From assembly GCA_963930775.1 (NCBI GenBank), contig OZ005699.1, positions 1,943,501-2,007,500 of the forward strand: a stretch of 64,000 nt of DNA. Reading direction: 5' to 3'. The translations under genes and the position numbers were made by a program. Origin of the DNA: Cliona cf. orientalis. Taxonomy: Eukaryota > Porifera > Demospongiae > Clionaida > Clionaidae. The notes beneath the pieces are model-generated. The model made no database searches and had not been told where the DNA came from. It saw only the letters and a list, made by a program, of their open reading frames with translations. Shown here piece after piece: positions 52,901-64,000 of this stretch; position 1 is the first letter of the stretch, and every line of letters starts with the position of its first letter.

Positions 52901-55900
52901 CAGAAACTTTAATCACAGACTTTGGCTTAGATCCCATGTGTGTGGATGATGATGAATACACTCCTCTCCACTATGCTGCCTTGGGTGGTCATCTCAATGT
53001 TGTCAATATGCTTGTATCGCAGTACACTATTGAAATAAATATTTGCAATAATCGTGCTGTTTCACCACTTCAGTTAGCATTTAGGGAAGGACATACAGAT
53101 GTTGTAAATATGATGATTAATGAGGTGAATCACAAGGAATATCTTGAAAGATTGCAGTCTCGAGCTGGTTTGACTGCTTTCTCTCAAGCCTGTAAAGAAG
53201 GACATCAGGATTTAGCAGTAACACTGATTACAGATTTATCTCCATTGTCCGCTGATAGTGATGGTAACACATTACTTCACATAGCAGCTATGCATGAAGA
53301 GGAGGACTGTGTGGCTTTACTATTAAATGTATACAATGCTCCAGTTTATGTAAGGAACAATGCTGGAAAAATAGCAAGAGAAGTTACGAAATCTATTTTC
53401 ATTAGAGAAATATTTGACAGTTACTTGAAGCAAAATGTAGGAAATATTCAAGACATTTACAAACAATTGCAGCTATTGTCATCAAAAAAGTACTCTGGTG
53501 AGCAAAGACTTACTAGAGTGTTTGTGGTAGGCAACATCCTATCAGGTAAGAGCACTTTAATTGAATCATTGAAAAGAGAAGGTTTCTTCACTTCTTTTGG
53601 TCAAGTATCTGAAAATACAGTTCCATTACATACCAGCGGAATTATTCCAAGTGTTCATGATAGCAAAACTATTGGGAGAATTCTTTTTTATGACTTTGCT
53701 GGAGACCCACAGTATTACTCTTCACATTCGGCAATCTTATCGAATGTAACACAGTCCAAAGTTGGTACGAATGTATTCTTGGTCGTTTTAAACTTCAGCA
53801 AAGATATTAGTACAATCCAAGAAGAGCTAGGATACTGGTTATGTTTCATATCTTATCACAGTAAACGGGCAAGTAAAAGTAAATTTGCTGTCACAGTAAT
53901 GATAATCGGCAGTCATATTGATCTCATTACGATTGCTGACAAGAATAGAAAGATTAATGGCATATCCAAATATATACAAGTACATTTTTCCAAAGTATCA
54001 CCTGACTTCAGATTTTATGATGATAATTTAACCTTGAATTGTCGACAACCAAGATCAACTCAGGGTGTACGAGATGCAATATTTCAGATATCCAAAGACA
54101 CTCAACCTTTCAATCTATCCCCTGAGGCTGCTATTCTTCTTGGCCTGTTAGAGAAAGATTTTAAGAATGTCGTTAGTTGTGACGTTCAAGGCCTACTGGC
54201 ACATATTTATTACACTCATATCTGTTTGCCAACCACCGTGGAAAACCTGTATCCAGTGCTGGAACAACTTCACGATGTCGGACTGTTGATGATCATTGGA
54301 AGACACAGTGATAAATTTGAGGACCACATAGTATTGCTCAATATATCTAAACTGACAAATGAGGTGCATAAATTGCTATTTTCCAATCCGGCCAATGATG
54401 ACCCAAATCTGCATGCTCAATTAAGTATGGGAGTTCTACCCCAGAGTTACCTCGATGATATCCTGCCTGAATTTATAACTTCAGATTGTCTTATTCAACT
54501 CCAGTATTGCCAGTCTTTTGATCATTTTGAGGTTAAATTTGATCATGTAGCACCAGCAAATTATGAATGTAGTGATTCCACGTTACTCTATTTTCCTGCA
54601 CTATGTAAATCAGAGAGAAAGGAATCAATTGTAACTCCAGATGGCTTCAATTATTATATTGGATATTTTGCAGAATGTGAAATAAACGTGGAGTATTTCC
54701 CTCCTCGGTTCTTGCACCTTCTTTTTCTAGGACTTGCATATAGCTATGCACTTCAGGCAGCAGAGAAAACCACGGTCACGTCAGATGTGGATGCTGTCAC
54801 TTTATTGCAAAAGTATAATCGTCGCTGTACCATGTGGAAGAATGGAATTCACTGGCTAATGCAACAAGGAGTGGAATGCTTTGTTGAAAGTGTTAATAAC
54901 AGTAAAGCAATTGTAGTTATCACAAAATCTAATGAAGAACGAAAATCTACGTGCTCAGAAATGCTTTTTAGGATTCTTAGAGAATTTCAACAAGTAAAAG
55001 ACGAAGTGTGTGAAACTGTTGCTCTTCAACAGTATATACTTGATTCCGATAATCCATCATCTTATAGTGATTGGGATAAACTATTTGAAATGAGTCAAGT
55101 TGAGCAAGTATTGAGAGAAGGAATGCCTTCTATAGTTAGTGTCAATGGAAAAGGACATATGGATGCAGAAAAGATTGTCCAATTTATAAAGTGTACTCTT
55201 TGGGGTGAGTAGTATCATAATGATGTACAGTATTAAGTTTAACAATGTAACTTCATAATCAACTTATATTTACAGGTCAGTTGTTCCCTATTAGCACTGA
55301 TGATGTTCTCAAGTATATCGTAAGTATTGTTGAAAACTGGGAAGTGCTAGGGACACAGCTGAGTGTACCACAGCGCATTTTGGACGAGATCAGAGCCAAC
55401 AATCCTCGCAATGTTGTGGCCTGTAAGACACAAATGATCTCAAAGTGGATGGATAGTGAGTTTTTGGCCACACCTACCTGTTGGTGGTCACTAGTCAAGG
55501 CAGCCAAGGATATGGATGAGAACTTAATAGCACAAAACATTAAAAATGATCATAGTAAGTATACCCGCAGCGGTAACTGATGTATACAAACAAAAATAAA
55601 GTTTCCATAATAGCAGAGCATACGTATAAATGCATAATATTATATAGTGATTATAGACTCCATAGTACACAATCACAATACTGTAACTTTTGTTTGGGGG
55701 GGGAGGGGGATAATTTCTGTGGAAAATCAGAGAAACTCTTTAGAATATGATTTTAAATTTCATGGCAGCACTCGACACAAAAAAATTACCATCCATATGG
55801 TGCCACGTGCACCTTTTATGTTATAGATGAAGCTGTTGAAATATAAGGAAATCTCTTGGATCCCCGTAAATCTCACTTGAAACCTGACAATGTCAACGGA

Positions 55901-56119
55901 TTTTTACAAATATTTGCAAGAGTTGTGGGGAACCACTGGCCTCACCTTGCATCCCAGCTCTCCCTCTCCACCAGAGACATCATGGAGGAGCTGAAGAGAA
56001 GAGGGAAATCATCTCCAGCAGACCAAGCGCTGTATATGCTCCAAAAGTGGAAGTCAAGGGAGGAAGCCACTTACGGTCTGCTCTGCGAGAGGCTTAGGAC
56101 AGTCTTCGTAATGCTGTGA
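49993..56119 (+). CDS. Ankyrin - ROC GTPase - COR - Death - Death protein, about 1,920 aa
   Basis: Exon 1 (49993-55204) encodes ankyrin repeats over residues 1-1130, a ROC P-loop GTPase (Walker A GNILSGKST near 1180, DFAGDPQYYSSH near 1234, GSHIDL near 1306) and a COR domain (from about 1376). Exon 2 (55276-55554, phase 1) encodes a Death domain (STDDVLKYIVSIVENWEVLG, QMISKWMD). Exon 3 (55848-56119) encodes a second Death-like domain (VVGNHWPHLASQLSLSTRDI, YMLQKWKSREEATYGLL). Without a kinase, the layout recalls DAPK1 lacking its kinase, and suggests a signalling or innate-immune scaffold in which ankyrins sense and Death domains recruit. The start is ATG 49993; the duplicate gene starts MASPSENDSPLHS, and four extra bases here put that upstream ATG (49973) out of frame. 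Ankyrins form seven near-identical units of about 102 residues. Confidence 0.85.
55820..55850 (+). promoter_or_regulatory. Two splice acceptors 21 bases apart in the ANK-ROCO gene
   Basis: TTATAG ends at 55826 and ATATAAG at 55847. Using the first gives NEAVEI and then an in-frame TAA (55844-55846). Using the second skips that TAA and joins exon 2 in frame to RNLLDPRKSH and the second Death domain. Confidence 0.6.
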
Positions 56120-56542
56120 TAGCTATTGTAGTGTTAACTCTCCAGCTAGCTATGAAATTTAATCATTTCCATACATTTCATATTCATGACACTGTAGGCT
56201 ATAAAATTAATGATCCTCAACACTAGATATTATTTATAACATAGTTTAGCAAATTAGGCAAAGTGGATAATACTTAGATCTAGCTGATAATTTATGCCAG
56301 ACTCAGAGTCTACTTTATATTATTAAATAGCTATACATGTATTAGTATCTGTTAGTTTATGATATATATAGTTGAAGTTATTAAAACTTGGACTATTGTT
56401 TGCTATTAGTGTAAGAATTATTGTATTGTGCATATGGTTACCAATTCAAATAAAAAATTGTGTATGTGTGAAATGTTTTTACTATAATAATATTATAATT
56501 TTATTATGACAATTATGAAGCACAATCACATGCAATATCCAG
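56120..56542. other. 3' flank of ANK-ROCO gene 1
   Basis: AT-rich, with AATAAA at about 56448 as a possible poly(A) signal. No gene seen. Confidence 0.5.
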
Positions 56543-57757
56543 CTAGACGCTCTGGCTGAATTTCTCTCTTACTGAGCAGAAGAACTTAATTGAAACAGAA
56601 TGTTGTAACTAGCTATATACAGACTGCATTGGAGGTGAGATCTTATTAGATTTTAAGAGTTATTTTTAGCAACACAGCTTGATTGGGAATGGTGATATGT
56701 ACACAAAACACAATGTTACAAGAAATAGTTATTGGTTGGTGTATTCTATAATAATTTGTAGTGTATATATGCAATTATGTTGACAAGAACTGTCCCTCTA
56801 AACCACCCAAACACCCAACAAATCATCCCGGGCCTATAATTCATACACCCTGCACACACACTTCATGATAATATTTCACAGGAGGTGTGTGAGCATTTTG
56901 AAGGCATTCTGAAGATGATGAACCTATTGAAGCAGCTGGTGTTGAGCTGTGTCCCTGCAGGTGTTGGCAGCCACCAGCTGGGAGCAGTGGTGTCCTGGCC
57001 CTCCTACCTCCAGCTCCAGGGACTGCAGCCAGTGAGGGGCTATAGGCTCAGCCATCCACTCCTCCTGTGTGGAGCTGATTCAGCACATTGTCAGCCAGGC
57101 CCAACCCTTCCTCACCGGCCTATATCTTCTCACAGTAAGGAGAAGAAATAAAAAGAGGTATAAATGTATAATGCATGCCATGCAGGGAAAGCTTACAAAA
57201 TCTTGTAGCCATTTCTCAAAGATGCCGACATTAAACGAAGGTTGTACATACATAGGAAATAATGGTGAACATTGGCTACTCAATCCAGGGACTATTGTAG
57301 CCAAAGTGAAGCATACACAGGCGCTGATCCAGAAAATTTGCATGGAAGGTGGCTGACGGGGTGGCTACCCATAGTAAACCATACTGGTGCGAAGGAGGTG
57401 GCTGGTTAATAACGGTGGACATCTCCTATACTACGTTGCATAAAAGAACTGGTGAAGGGGGTGGCTAGCCACCCTATCCACCCCCTCTGGATCAGCCCCT
57501 GATACAGTAGAAGTGTGTAGTCATGATATATAGAATCTTTGATACCAGTGGTATCTGTAAGCCCTTGGTGCTATCTACAACATACAGATTAATAATGATT
57601 ATTTTCTCACAGATAATGCTTTGGATGATGTTTGGTTGTAAGTATGTGAACCAGACTCTGGAGGCCCTATAGGTTCTGACCACACTGACCAGAGAGGAAT
57701 CATATGCAACTGCTAAATGACTTAGTACACCAAATGGAATGCCTATTGCCTGACTGA
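56543..57757 (+). pseudogene. Truncated duplicate of the 38.4 kb gene's 3' exons
   Basis: 56543-56633 is a damaged copy of exon 8 (GCTGAATTTCTCTC, GAGCAGAAGAA). 56882-57157 is a copy of the GAGGTGTGTGAGCATTTTGA exon with base losses and frameshifts. 57613-57757 is a copy of the last exon (GGATGATGTTTGGTTGTAAG) with a stop within GAGGCCCTATAG. The exons between exon 8 and that exon are missing. The order and splice sites are kept, so it arose by DNA duplication, not through RNA. Confidence 0.88.
57318..57501. mobile_element. MITE, CAGGCGCTGATCC termini
   Basis: CAGGCGCTGATCC at the left and GGATCAGCCCCTG at the right. Inverted copy of the family at 3489-3672. It lies in the last intron of the truncated duplicate and is missing from the parent intron (45425-45974). 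Confidence 0.75.
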
Positions 57758-57769
57758 GTCTGATAGTAT

Positions 57770-59813
57770 TGATTTATATTCGGTGTAACATTTAATATCT
57801 GTACTATGAATATAAGATTAACTTTTGTTTAGTCTCGAGATCTCGTCCCCAGACCCCCACCCCCAAAACACCCTCCAACTCGAATTGGGGGTGTGTCGCG
57901 CGACAGAAAAAGTTAAGTGATCAACCTTTGTGTGTTTGTCTACTTCGAAACTATCCGTGCGCTCGTTATATTTGGGGATCAAAATAAGGTGAGGGATGAG
58001 ATTTTATTATTATATGTAATACGCTGATTTTGTCGGTGAAGTTTTAAAATATCGGCCCCACGCACGTACATACAATTCCTGATCTGATCATAGATCTCGG
58101 ATCATACTTACACAGATTCGGGGAATCCCTTGATCATCGTTGGTAAAAATGATTGCTTTTACAATCATGTCTTCTATGCAGGGATTTAATTAATTTATGG
58201 CAACGTAAACCGCCCTTGTCATCGGGCTCCTTGCTGCGCACGCGGGGTAAATATAATGATTATAATATGTCTGTATGGTCTACCATGGAAGGGGAGCAGT
58301 GGATGAATGTTAAACAAGTTATAATGGAAAAGTACACTCTGGGCGTATTTAATAGGGGCGGGTCAAGGAATTAAGTATGGTGGTGTTGTAGGTATATAAT
58401 TGCGCGCGAAGCGCGCGCGAAAAAATTTCGACCACGCCCACTTTTAATCACCTATGCGCGCGCCCCAGAGAGTGGCTACTATGCCAAGCTATCGTAGGCC
58501 TTGTATATAAGTGGGAGGGGCTGCTCAAAATCATTTTGGGGGGGGGGGGGGGGGATTGCAACCCCCTGAACCGCCCCTAGATCCGCCCCTGTCACAAGTT
58601 AAATGCATGTGCCTGATATTAAATTACTAGATTTAGCCATCACAGTGAATAACAGATTGCTAATTTTGTAGTCTTGAAAAATGCATTGATTGAGTACACT
58701 GTCAGTTGGATAATAATACTGTCAGAGGGCATAATAATAATAATAATTGAGTGACCCGCTATTAAAAAATATTGACCACTCACAATAAATTATGAAAATT
58801 CTATTTTGGATATGGATCAAAGCAGGTTTTATACTGTAGAGTTTGACATTCTAGGCTAAAAATCCCAAGCTGAACTATGGCAAAAACGGGTATTAACATG
58901 ATCCGTGCTTCAATTTATGATTTTATTTCAGAAATGGAGTCTTTTTTACGTAGCTACATAGCTAGTTCAATGTTCAATATATATGTGTTCTGTATTATAC
59001 CACTTGCCATAATGAATTCGTGTCTTGAGGAGAAGACATCAAGAGAAATGATGGACTATATACACTCTGTAAGTTGTCAAATTGTGTGATTATATGATTT
59101 GTGCATCTCCGTGCATAGCTATATTATCCCTTCTCTCTCTCTCCCTCTCCCTCCCTCTCCCTCTCCTCCTCTCTCCTCTGGCAGGACTGGACTGCTGCTG
59201 TTGAGCTCTGGTCGTCTACATAGAGTACTTATTTAGGCATTAATATTGATTTTAATACATTTTCATTCATTATTATACGCACAGAACAAGCTTAAAATTG
59301 TAGCTACGATTGGATGGGCAAAAGAACAATATCCAAATTCAAAAAAATCTATTTCAGTTAATGTTGAGTGTACATGTTGAGCCTTCTGCTGCAAAATCAT
59401 CATTAATTTTAATTTACTTGAGTGAGTGGTCAATTTTTTCATAGCGGACCGAAGATACAAATGCATAATTTATTCAATATAATAATTATTATTGTGCAAT
59501 AGTGACGCATTTATTATTATGAGTGTGCATCTAGAGATGTTGCAAACCGGCACATGCAGCTGCATGTTAGCTAATAGATGGGTGTTATAACTATTTAGTC
59601 TGATGCAAACTGATTGTAGGTACATGTCTGTCACATAATATATTACACATTATTAATTTTTTGATAACTTTTACATCATACAGTGTTATAGTGATCAACC
59701 TTGCAGTAACTGTCTAAGTGAAACCCCATTTTCTTGTATCAAGTTTCTTGCATCACTGCAACACGTCCCAGGCCCATAGCTACCATAGCTTGCCGTCGTG
59801 GGGCCATTGAGGC
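57770..59813. other. Intergenic before ANK-ROCO gene 2
   Basis: Holds the 47239-47470 duplicate (57872-58060), a hAT-like MITE (58353-58591), a CTCCCT-rich tract (59131-59178) and shared sequence with 48530-49990 (for example CATAATGAATT, GAGAAGACATC, ATGATGGACT). I support no gene in it. Confidence 0.6.
58353..58591. mobile_element. MITE, GGGGCGGATCTAGG-type termini, copy 2
   Basis: TAGGGGCGGGTCAAGGAATT at the left and CCCCTAGATCCGCCCCTG at the right. The interior shares TAGTATGGTGG-like and CCACGCCCACTTTTAAT with 22726-23072 and includes GCGCGCGAAGCGCGCGCGA, a perfect short palindrome. Confidence 0.75.
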
Positions 59814-62800
59814 ATGGCCTCTCCAAGTGAGAATGACAGTCCACTTCACTCTGCTATCAGGCACGGTCAGTTGGAAGAGGTTAGCCATGAGACTCCTCTG
59901 CACTTGGCTTGTGCTCTAGGTCACTCAAGTCTTATTGAACCCCTTATAGTGTTTGGAGCGTGAAGGACTCTGATAATAAAGATTGCCATGATAGTCTAAG
60001 AATGATTGATCCTGGAATTAGTGAGTTGGTAAATGGACTGTTATTCGGTCAGAAGCATTGGTTGGAAGGTCCAACATTAAATTTTACTAAAGAAGATGGC
60101 CTGCTTCACAGTGCCGTAAAACTTGGTCAGTTAGAGACAGTGCAGGATATCCTAGATCAAAGGAGAGTGGGTATCAATGACAAAAATTCAGCCCATGAGA
60201 CTCCACTGCACATTGCCTGTGCAATGGGCCACAATGGTATTGTACATATGTTAATAATTAATGGTGCCAGTATGTGTGAACGAGATAGCTATAACAATGC
60301 TCCGATCCATAGAGCAGCAGCTATGGGACATACTGATACTGTGGATATGCTAGTAATCGAGTTGGGTTGTGATCCAACTATCAGAGGTTATCAAGGAAGG
60401 TCATTGCTTCATTTCGCTTGTGGTGGTGGGAATACTGAATTTATTGGGATACTACTTCAAAGAAAGTTTCTTGACCCAGTTAATGATAGGGATGCTTGTG
60501 GGCTCACTCCTCTCCACATAGCTGCCCTCTGTAGTCATGAGGAGGTTATAGATATGCTTATTGGCAGATTTAACTGTCCAGTGGATTGTAACAGTAGTGC
60601 TGCTTTGACACCTCTTCATATGGCTTGTATTGGCGGTCATATTAACATTGTCAAGCTGCTTTTGTTGAAGCATAATGCTAACTTAAAAGCTTGTAATGTT
60701 CAAAATGATTTCCCACTCCATCTAGCTGCACAATTTGGACACACAAGTATTGTAAAAAGTTTGATTGAGGAATTTAATTGCAATCAAAATGAAAAAGGAT
60801 ATATAGGTGCGACAATCCTTCACAAAGCTTGCAGAAATGAACATGTTGACTTAGCAGAAAGTTTGATCACAGACTTTGGTTTAGATCCCATGTGTGTGGA
60901 TGATGGTCAGTACACCCCACTCCACTATGCTGCTTTGGGTGGTCATCTCAATGTTGTCAATATGCTCACATCACTGTGCAATGCTGATATTAATGCCCGT
61001 AGTATTCAAAATGCATTACCACTCCATGTAGCAGCTAGCAGAGGACATACAAGACTTGTAAAAGCCTTTATTAATGACTTCAATTGCAATCCAAATGAAA
61101 AGGGAGTTGATGGTAGAACTATTCTTCATGAATCGAGTTTAAATGGACATGTTGTATTGGCAGAAACTTTGATCACAGACTTTGGCCTAGATCCCATGTG
61201 TGTGGATGATAATAAGTACACTCCTCTCCACTATGCTGCTTTGGGTGGTCACCTCAATGTTGTTGATATGCTTGTATCAAGGCACAATGCTGATGTTGAT
61301 GCTTATAATAATCAAAATCAGTCACCACTCCATCTAGCAGCTAGAGGAGGACATACAAAACTTGTTAAGGCCTTCATTAATGACTTCAATTCCCATCCAA
61401 ATGAAAAGGGATTTAAAGGTAGAACTATCCTTCATGAAGCAAGTTTGAATGGACACATTGAATTAGCAGAAACTTTAATCACAGACTTTGGTTTAGATCC
61501 CAAGTGTGTGGATGACGATAAATGCACTCCTCTCCACTATGCTGCTCGGGGTGGTCATCTCAATGTTGTCCATATGCTGGTGTCAAGGTACAATGCTGAT
61601 ATTAATGCTCGCAGTAATCGTAGTGCATCACCACTTCATGTAGCTGCTAGCAGAGGGCATAAAAAACTTGTCAAAACATTCATTAATGATTTCAATTGCA
61701 ATCCAAATGAAAAGGGACTTAAAGGTAGAACTATTCTTCACCAAGCAGCTGTAAATGGTCAGCAGAAACTTTGATCACAGATTTTGGCTTAGATCCCATG
61801 TGTGTGGATGATGACAAGAATACTCCTCTCCACTATGCTGCCTTGGGTGGTTATTTTAATATTATCGATATGCTTGTGTCAAAATACAATGCAGATATTG
61901 ATGCTTGTAATAATCAAAATGAGTTACCACTCCATGTAGCTGCTAGTAGAGGACATATAAAACTTGTTAAAGCCTTCATAAATGATTTCAATTGCAATCC
62001 AAATGAAAAAGGATTTAAAGGTAGAACTATCCTTCACCAAGCAAGTGTAAATGGTGATATTGAATTAGCAGAAACATTAATCACAGATTTTGGCTTAGAT
62101 CCCATGTGCATGGATGATGATAAGTACACTCCTCTCCACTATGCTGCCTTTGGTGGTCATCTCAATGTTGTCAATATGCTTGTATCACGGCACAATGCTG
62201 ATGTTAATGCTCGTAACAATCAAAATGCATTACCACTCCATCTAGCAGCTGAGGGAGGACATACAAAACTTATGAAAGCCTTCATTACTGACTTCAATTG
62301 TAATCCTTATGACAAGGGATCCAACAGTAGAACTATCCTTCACCAAGCAAGTGTAAATGGTCACATTCAATTGGCAGAAACTTTGATCACTGATTTTGGC
62401 TTAGATCCCATGTGTGTGGATGATGATAAAAACACTCCTCTCCACTATGCTGCCCGGGGTGGTCACGTTAGTATTGTCAGAATGATCATGTCGCGGGGTA
62501 ATGTTGATATAATAACCAGGCTGACTCACCACTCACATTAGCCACCAGGAAAGGATATACAGACGTTGTAAAAGTGATGGTAGATGAGCTGAATTATGGG
62601 ACAAGTGTTGAAGGATTGCAGTCTCGAATTGCGTTAACTTCTTTCTCTCATGCTTGTGCAAATGGATATCAGGATTTAGCTGTAATACTGATTACAGATT
62701 TAGTTTGCCTATCTCCATTATCCGCTGATAGTGATGGTAACACACTGCTGCATATAGCAGCTATGCATGGACAGGAGCGATGTGTGGCTTTGTTATTGAA

Positions 62801-64000
62801 CGTATACAATGCTCCAGTTAAATAACGCTGGAAAACTAGCAAGAGAAATTACAGAATCTAGTCACATAAATGAAATACTTGACAGTTATTTAAGGCAAAA
62901 TGTAAAAGACCTTCAAGACAATTACAAGCAACTGCAGCTATTGTCATCAAAAAAGTATTCGGGTGAACAAAGACTTACTAGAGTGTTTGTGGTAGGCAAT
63001 ATCCTGTCGGGTAAGAGTACTTTAATCGAATCATTGAAAAGAGAAGGTTTCTTTACTTCTTTTGGTCAAGTATCTGAAAATACAGTTCCATTACATACCA
63101 GCGGAATCATTCCAAGTGTTCACGATAGCAAAACTATTGGAAGAATTCTTTATTACGACTTTGCTGGAGATCCAGAGTATTACTCTTCACACTCGGCAAT
63201 CATATCTAATGTAATACGATCCAATGTTGGTACAAATGTATTTTTGGTTGTTTTGAATTTCAGCAAAGACATCAGTAAGATTCAAGAAGAACTAGGATAC
63301 TGGCTATGTTTCATATCTTATCACAGTAAATATATAAGTGAGAATAAATGTGCTGTCACAGTGATGATAATTGGCAGTCATGTCGACCACATTACTAATG
63401 CTGACAAGAACAGAAAACTTAATGGTATATCTAAATTTATACAAACATATGTTTCCAGAATTTCACCTGACTTCAAATTTTATGATGATACTTTGACCTT
63501 GAATTGTCGACAACCAAGATCAGCACAGGGTGTACGAGATGCAATATTTCAGATATCCAAAGATACACAACCTTTCAATCTGTCCCCTGAGGCTGCTATT
63601 CTTCTTGGCTTGTTGGAGAAAGATTTTAAGAATGTCGTTAGTTGTGATGTTCAAGATCTACTCGCACACATTTATTATACTCGTATTTGTTTGCCAACCA
63701 CAGTGGAAAATTTGTACCCAGTGCTTGAACAACTTCATGATGTTGGATTATTGATGATCATCGGAAGGCACAGTGATAAGCTTGAGGACCATATAGTATT
63801 GCTCAACGTATCCAAACTAACAAATGAAGTGCATGAATTACTTTTTTCTGATCACAGAGTTGATGATGACCCTAATCTACATGCTCAACTGAGTATGGGA
63901 GTTCTACCCCAGAGTTACCTGAATGATATCCTGCCCAAATATATAACTTTAGATTGTCTTGTTCAACTCCAGTATTGCCAACCCTTTCATCATTTTGAGG
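59814..64000 (+). pseudogene. ANK-ROCO gene 2, duplicate with four frameshifts, open at the right edge
   Basis: Starts MASPSENDSPLHSAIRHGQL at 59814. The ankyrin region is broken by a 10-base loss at about 59951, another 10-base loss at about 61757, a shift between 62510 and 62570, and an 8-base loss at about 62818. Frames in order are 59814-59962, 59960-61774, 61771-62541, 62574-62825 and then 62821 to the edge. The last piece is open for 1,180 bases and keeps the ROC P-loop GNILSGKST, DFAGDPEYYSSH, GSHVDH and the COR start (SPEAAILLGLLEKDF). It has six of the roughly 102-residue ankyrin units. The Death domains would lie beyond the window. As one protein it is dead; expression of the ROC-COR part alone cannot be excluded. 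Confidence 0.85.

Noticed and set aside
1-64000. tRNA genes, rRNA or CRISPR arrays
   Set aside because: No cloverleaf with A and B boxes, no rRNA core sequence and no spaced direct repeats were seen. Repeats here are transposon ends, microsatellites or coding ankyrin units.

Overview
This window looks like AT-rich animal genomic DNA, most likely from a sponge or another early-branching metazoan. That is an inference from content. It has spliced genes with GT-AG introns, a POLR1B 3' end, a BBSome subunit (BBIP1), ankyrin/ROC-COR/Death proteins, a Jockey/CR1-like LINE, a Crypton recombinase and very many short inverted-repeat (MITE-like) insertions. I could not run a search, so the species is not established.

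Layout. (1) 1-2.4 kb: a decayed LINE and a dispersed repeat lie upstream of the last exon of POLR1B (+ strand). The rest of that gene would be left of the window. (2) 2.9-27.7 kb: a head-to-tail array of five related small genes (called SF1-SF5 here), plus an orphan last exon. Each gene has five exons with identical intron phases and encodes about 200 residues of a family I do not recognise. First exons differ between copies; exons 2-5 are conserved. SF3 carries a Crypton-type recombinase element in its last intron and a broken exon 2. (3) 28.1-29.2 kb: BBIP1 on the - strand, divergent from (4) 29.3-38.1 kb: three tandem membrane-anchored alpha/beta-hydrolases of the epoxide hydrolase (EPHX3/4-like) family; the middle one has a C-terminal frameshift. 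(5) 38.4-46.1 kb: one 16-exon gene for an unrecognised basic, proline-rich protein of about 1,054 residues. (6) 50.0-56.1 kb: a large ankyrin - ROC (P-loop GTPase) - COR - Death - Death protein. (7) 56.5-64.0 kb: a second, decayed copy of blocks 5 (3' end only) and 6, made by segmental duplication. It runs off the right edge.

Themes. The region has grown by tandem duplication three times over (SF genes, epoxide hydrolases, ANK-ROCO genes). Duplicates act as controls for one another: several MITEs in one copy are missing from the matching intron of its paralogue, giving empty sites and exact target duplications. A short module, GGTAAAGGTCGTC, often as an inverted pair, recurs upstream of SF genes and of the gene at 38.4 kb. 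Strongest leads are the unrecognised SF family with exchangeable N-termini, and the ANK-ROC-COR-Death-Death gene, whose last exon has two acceptors 21 bases apart that include or remove the second Death domain.
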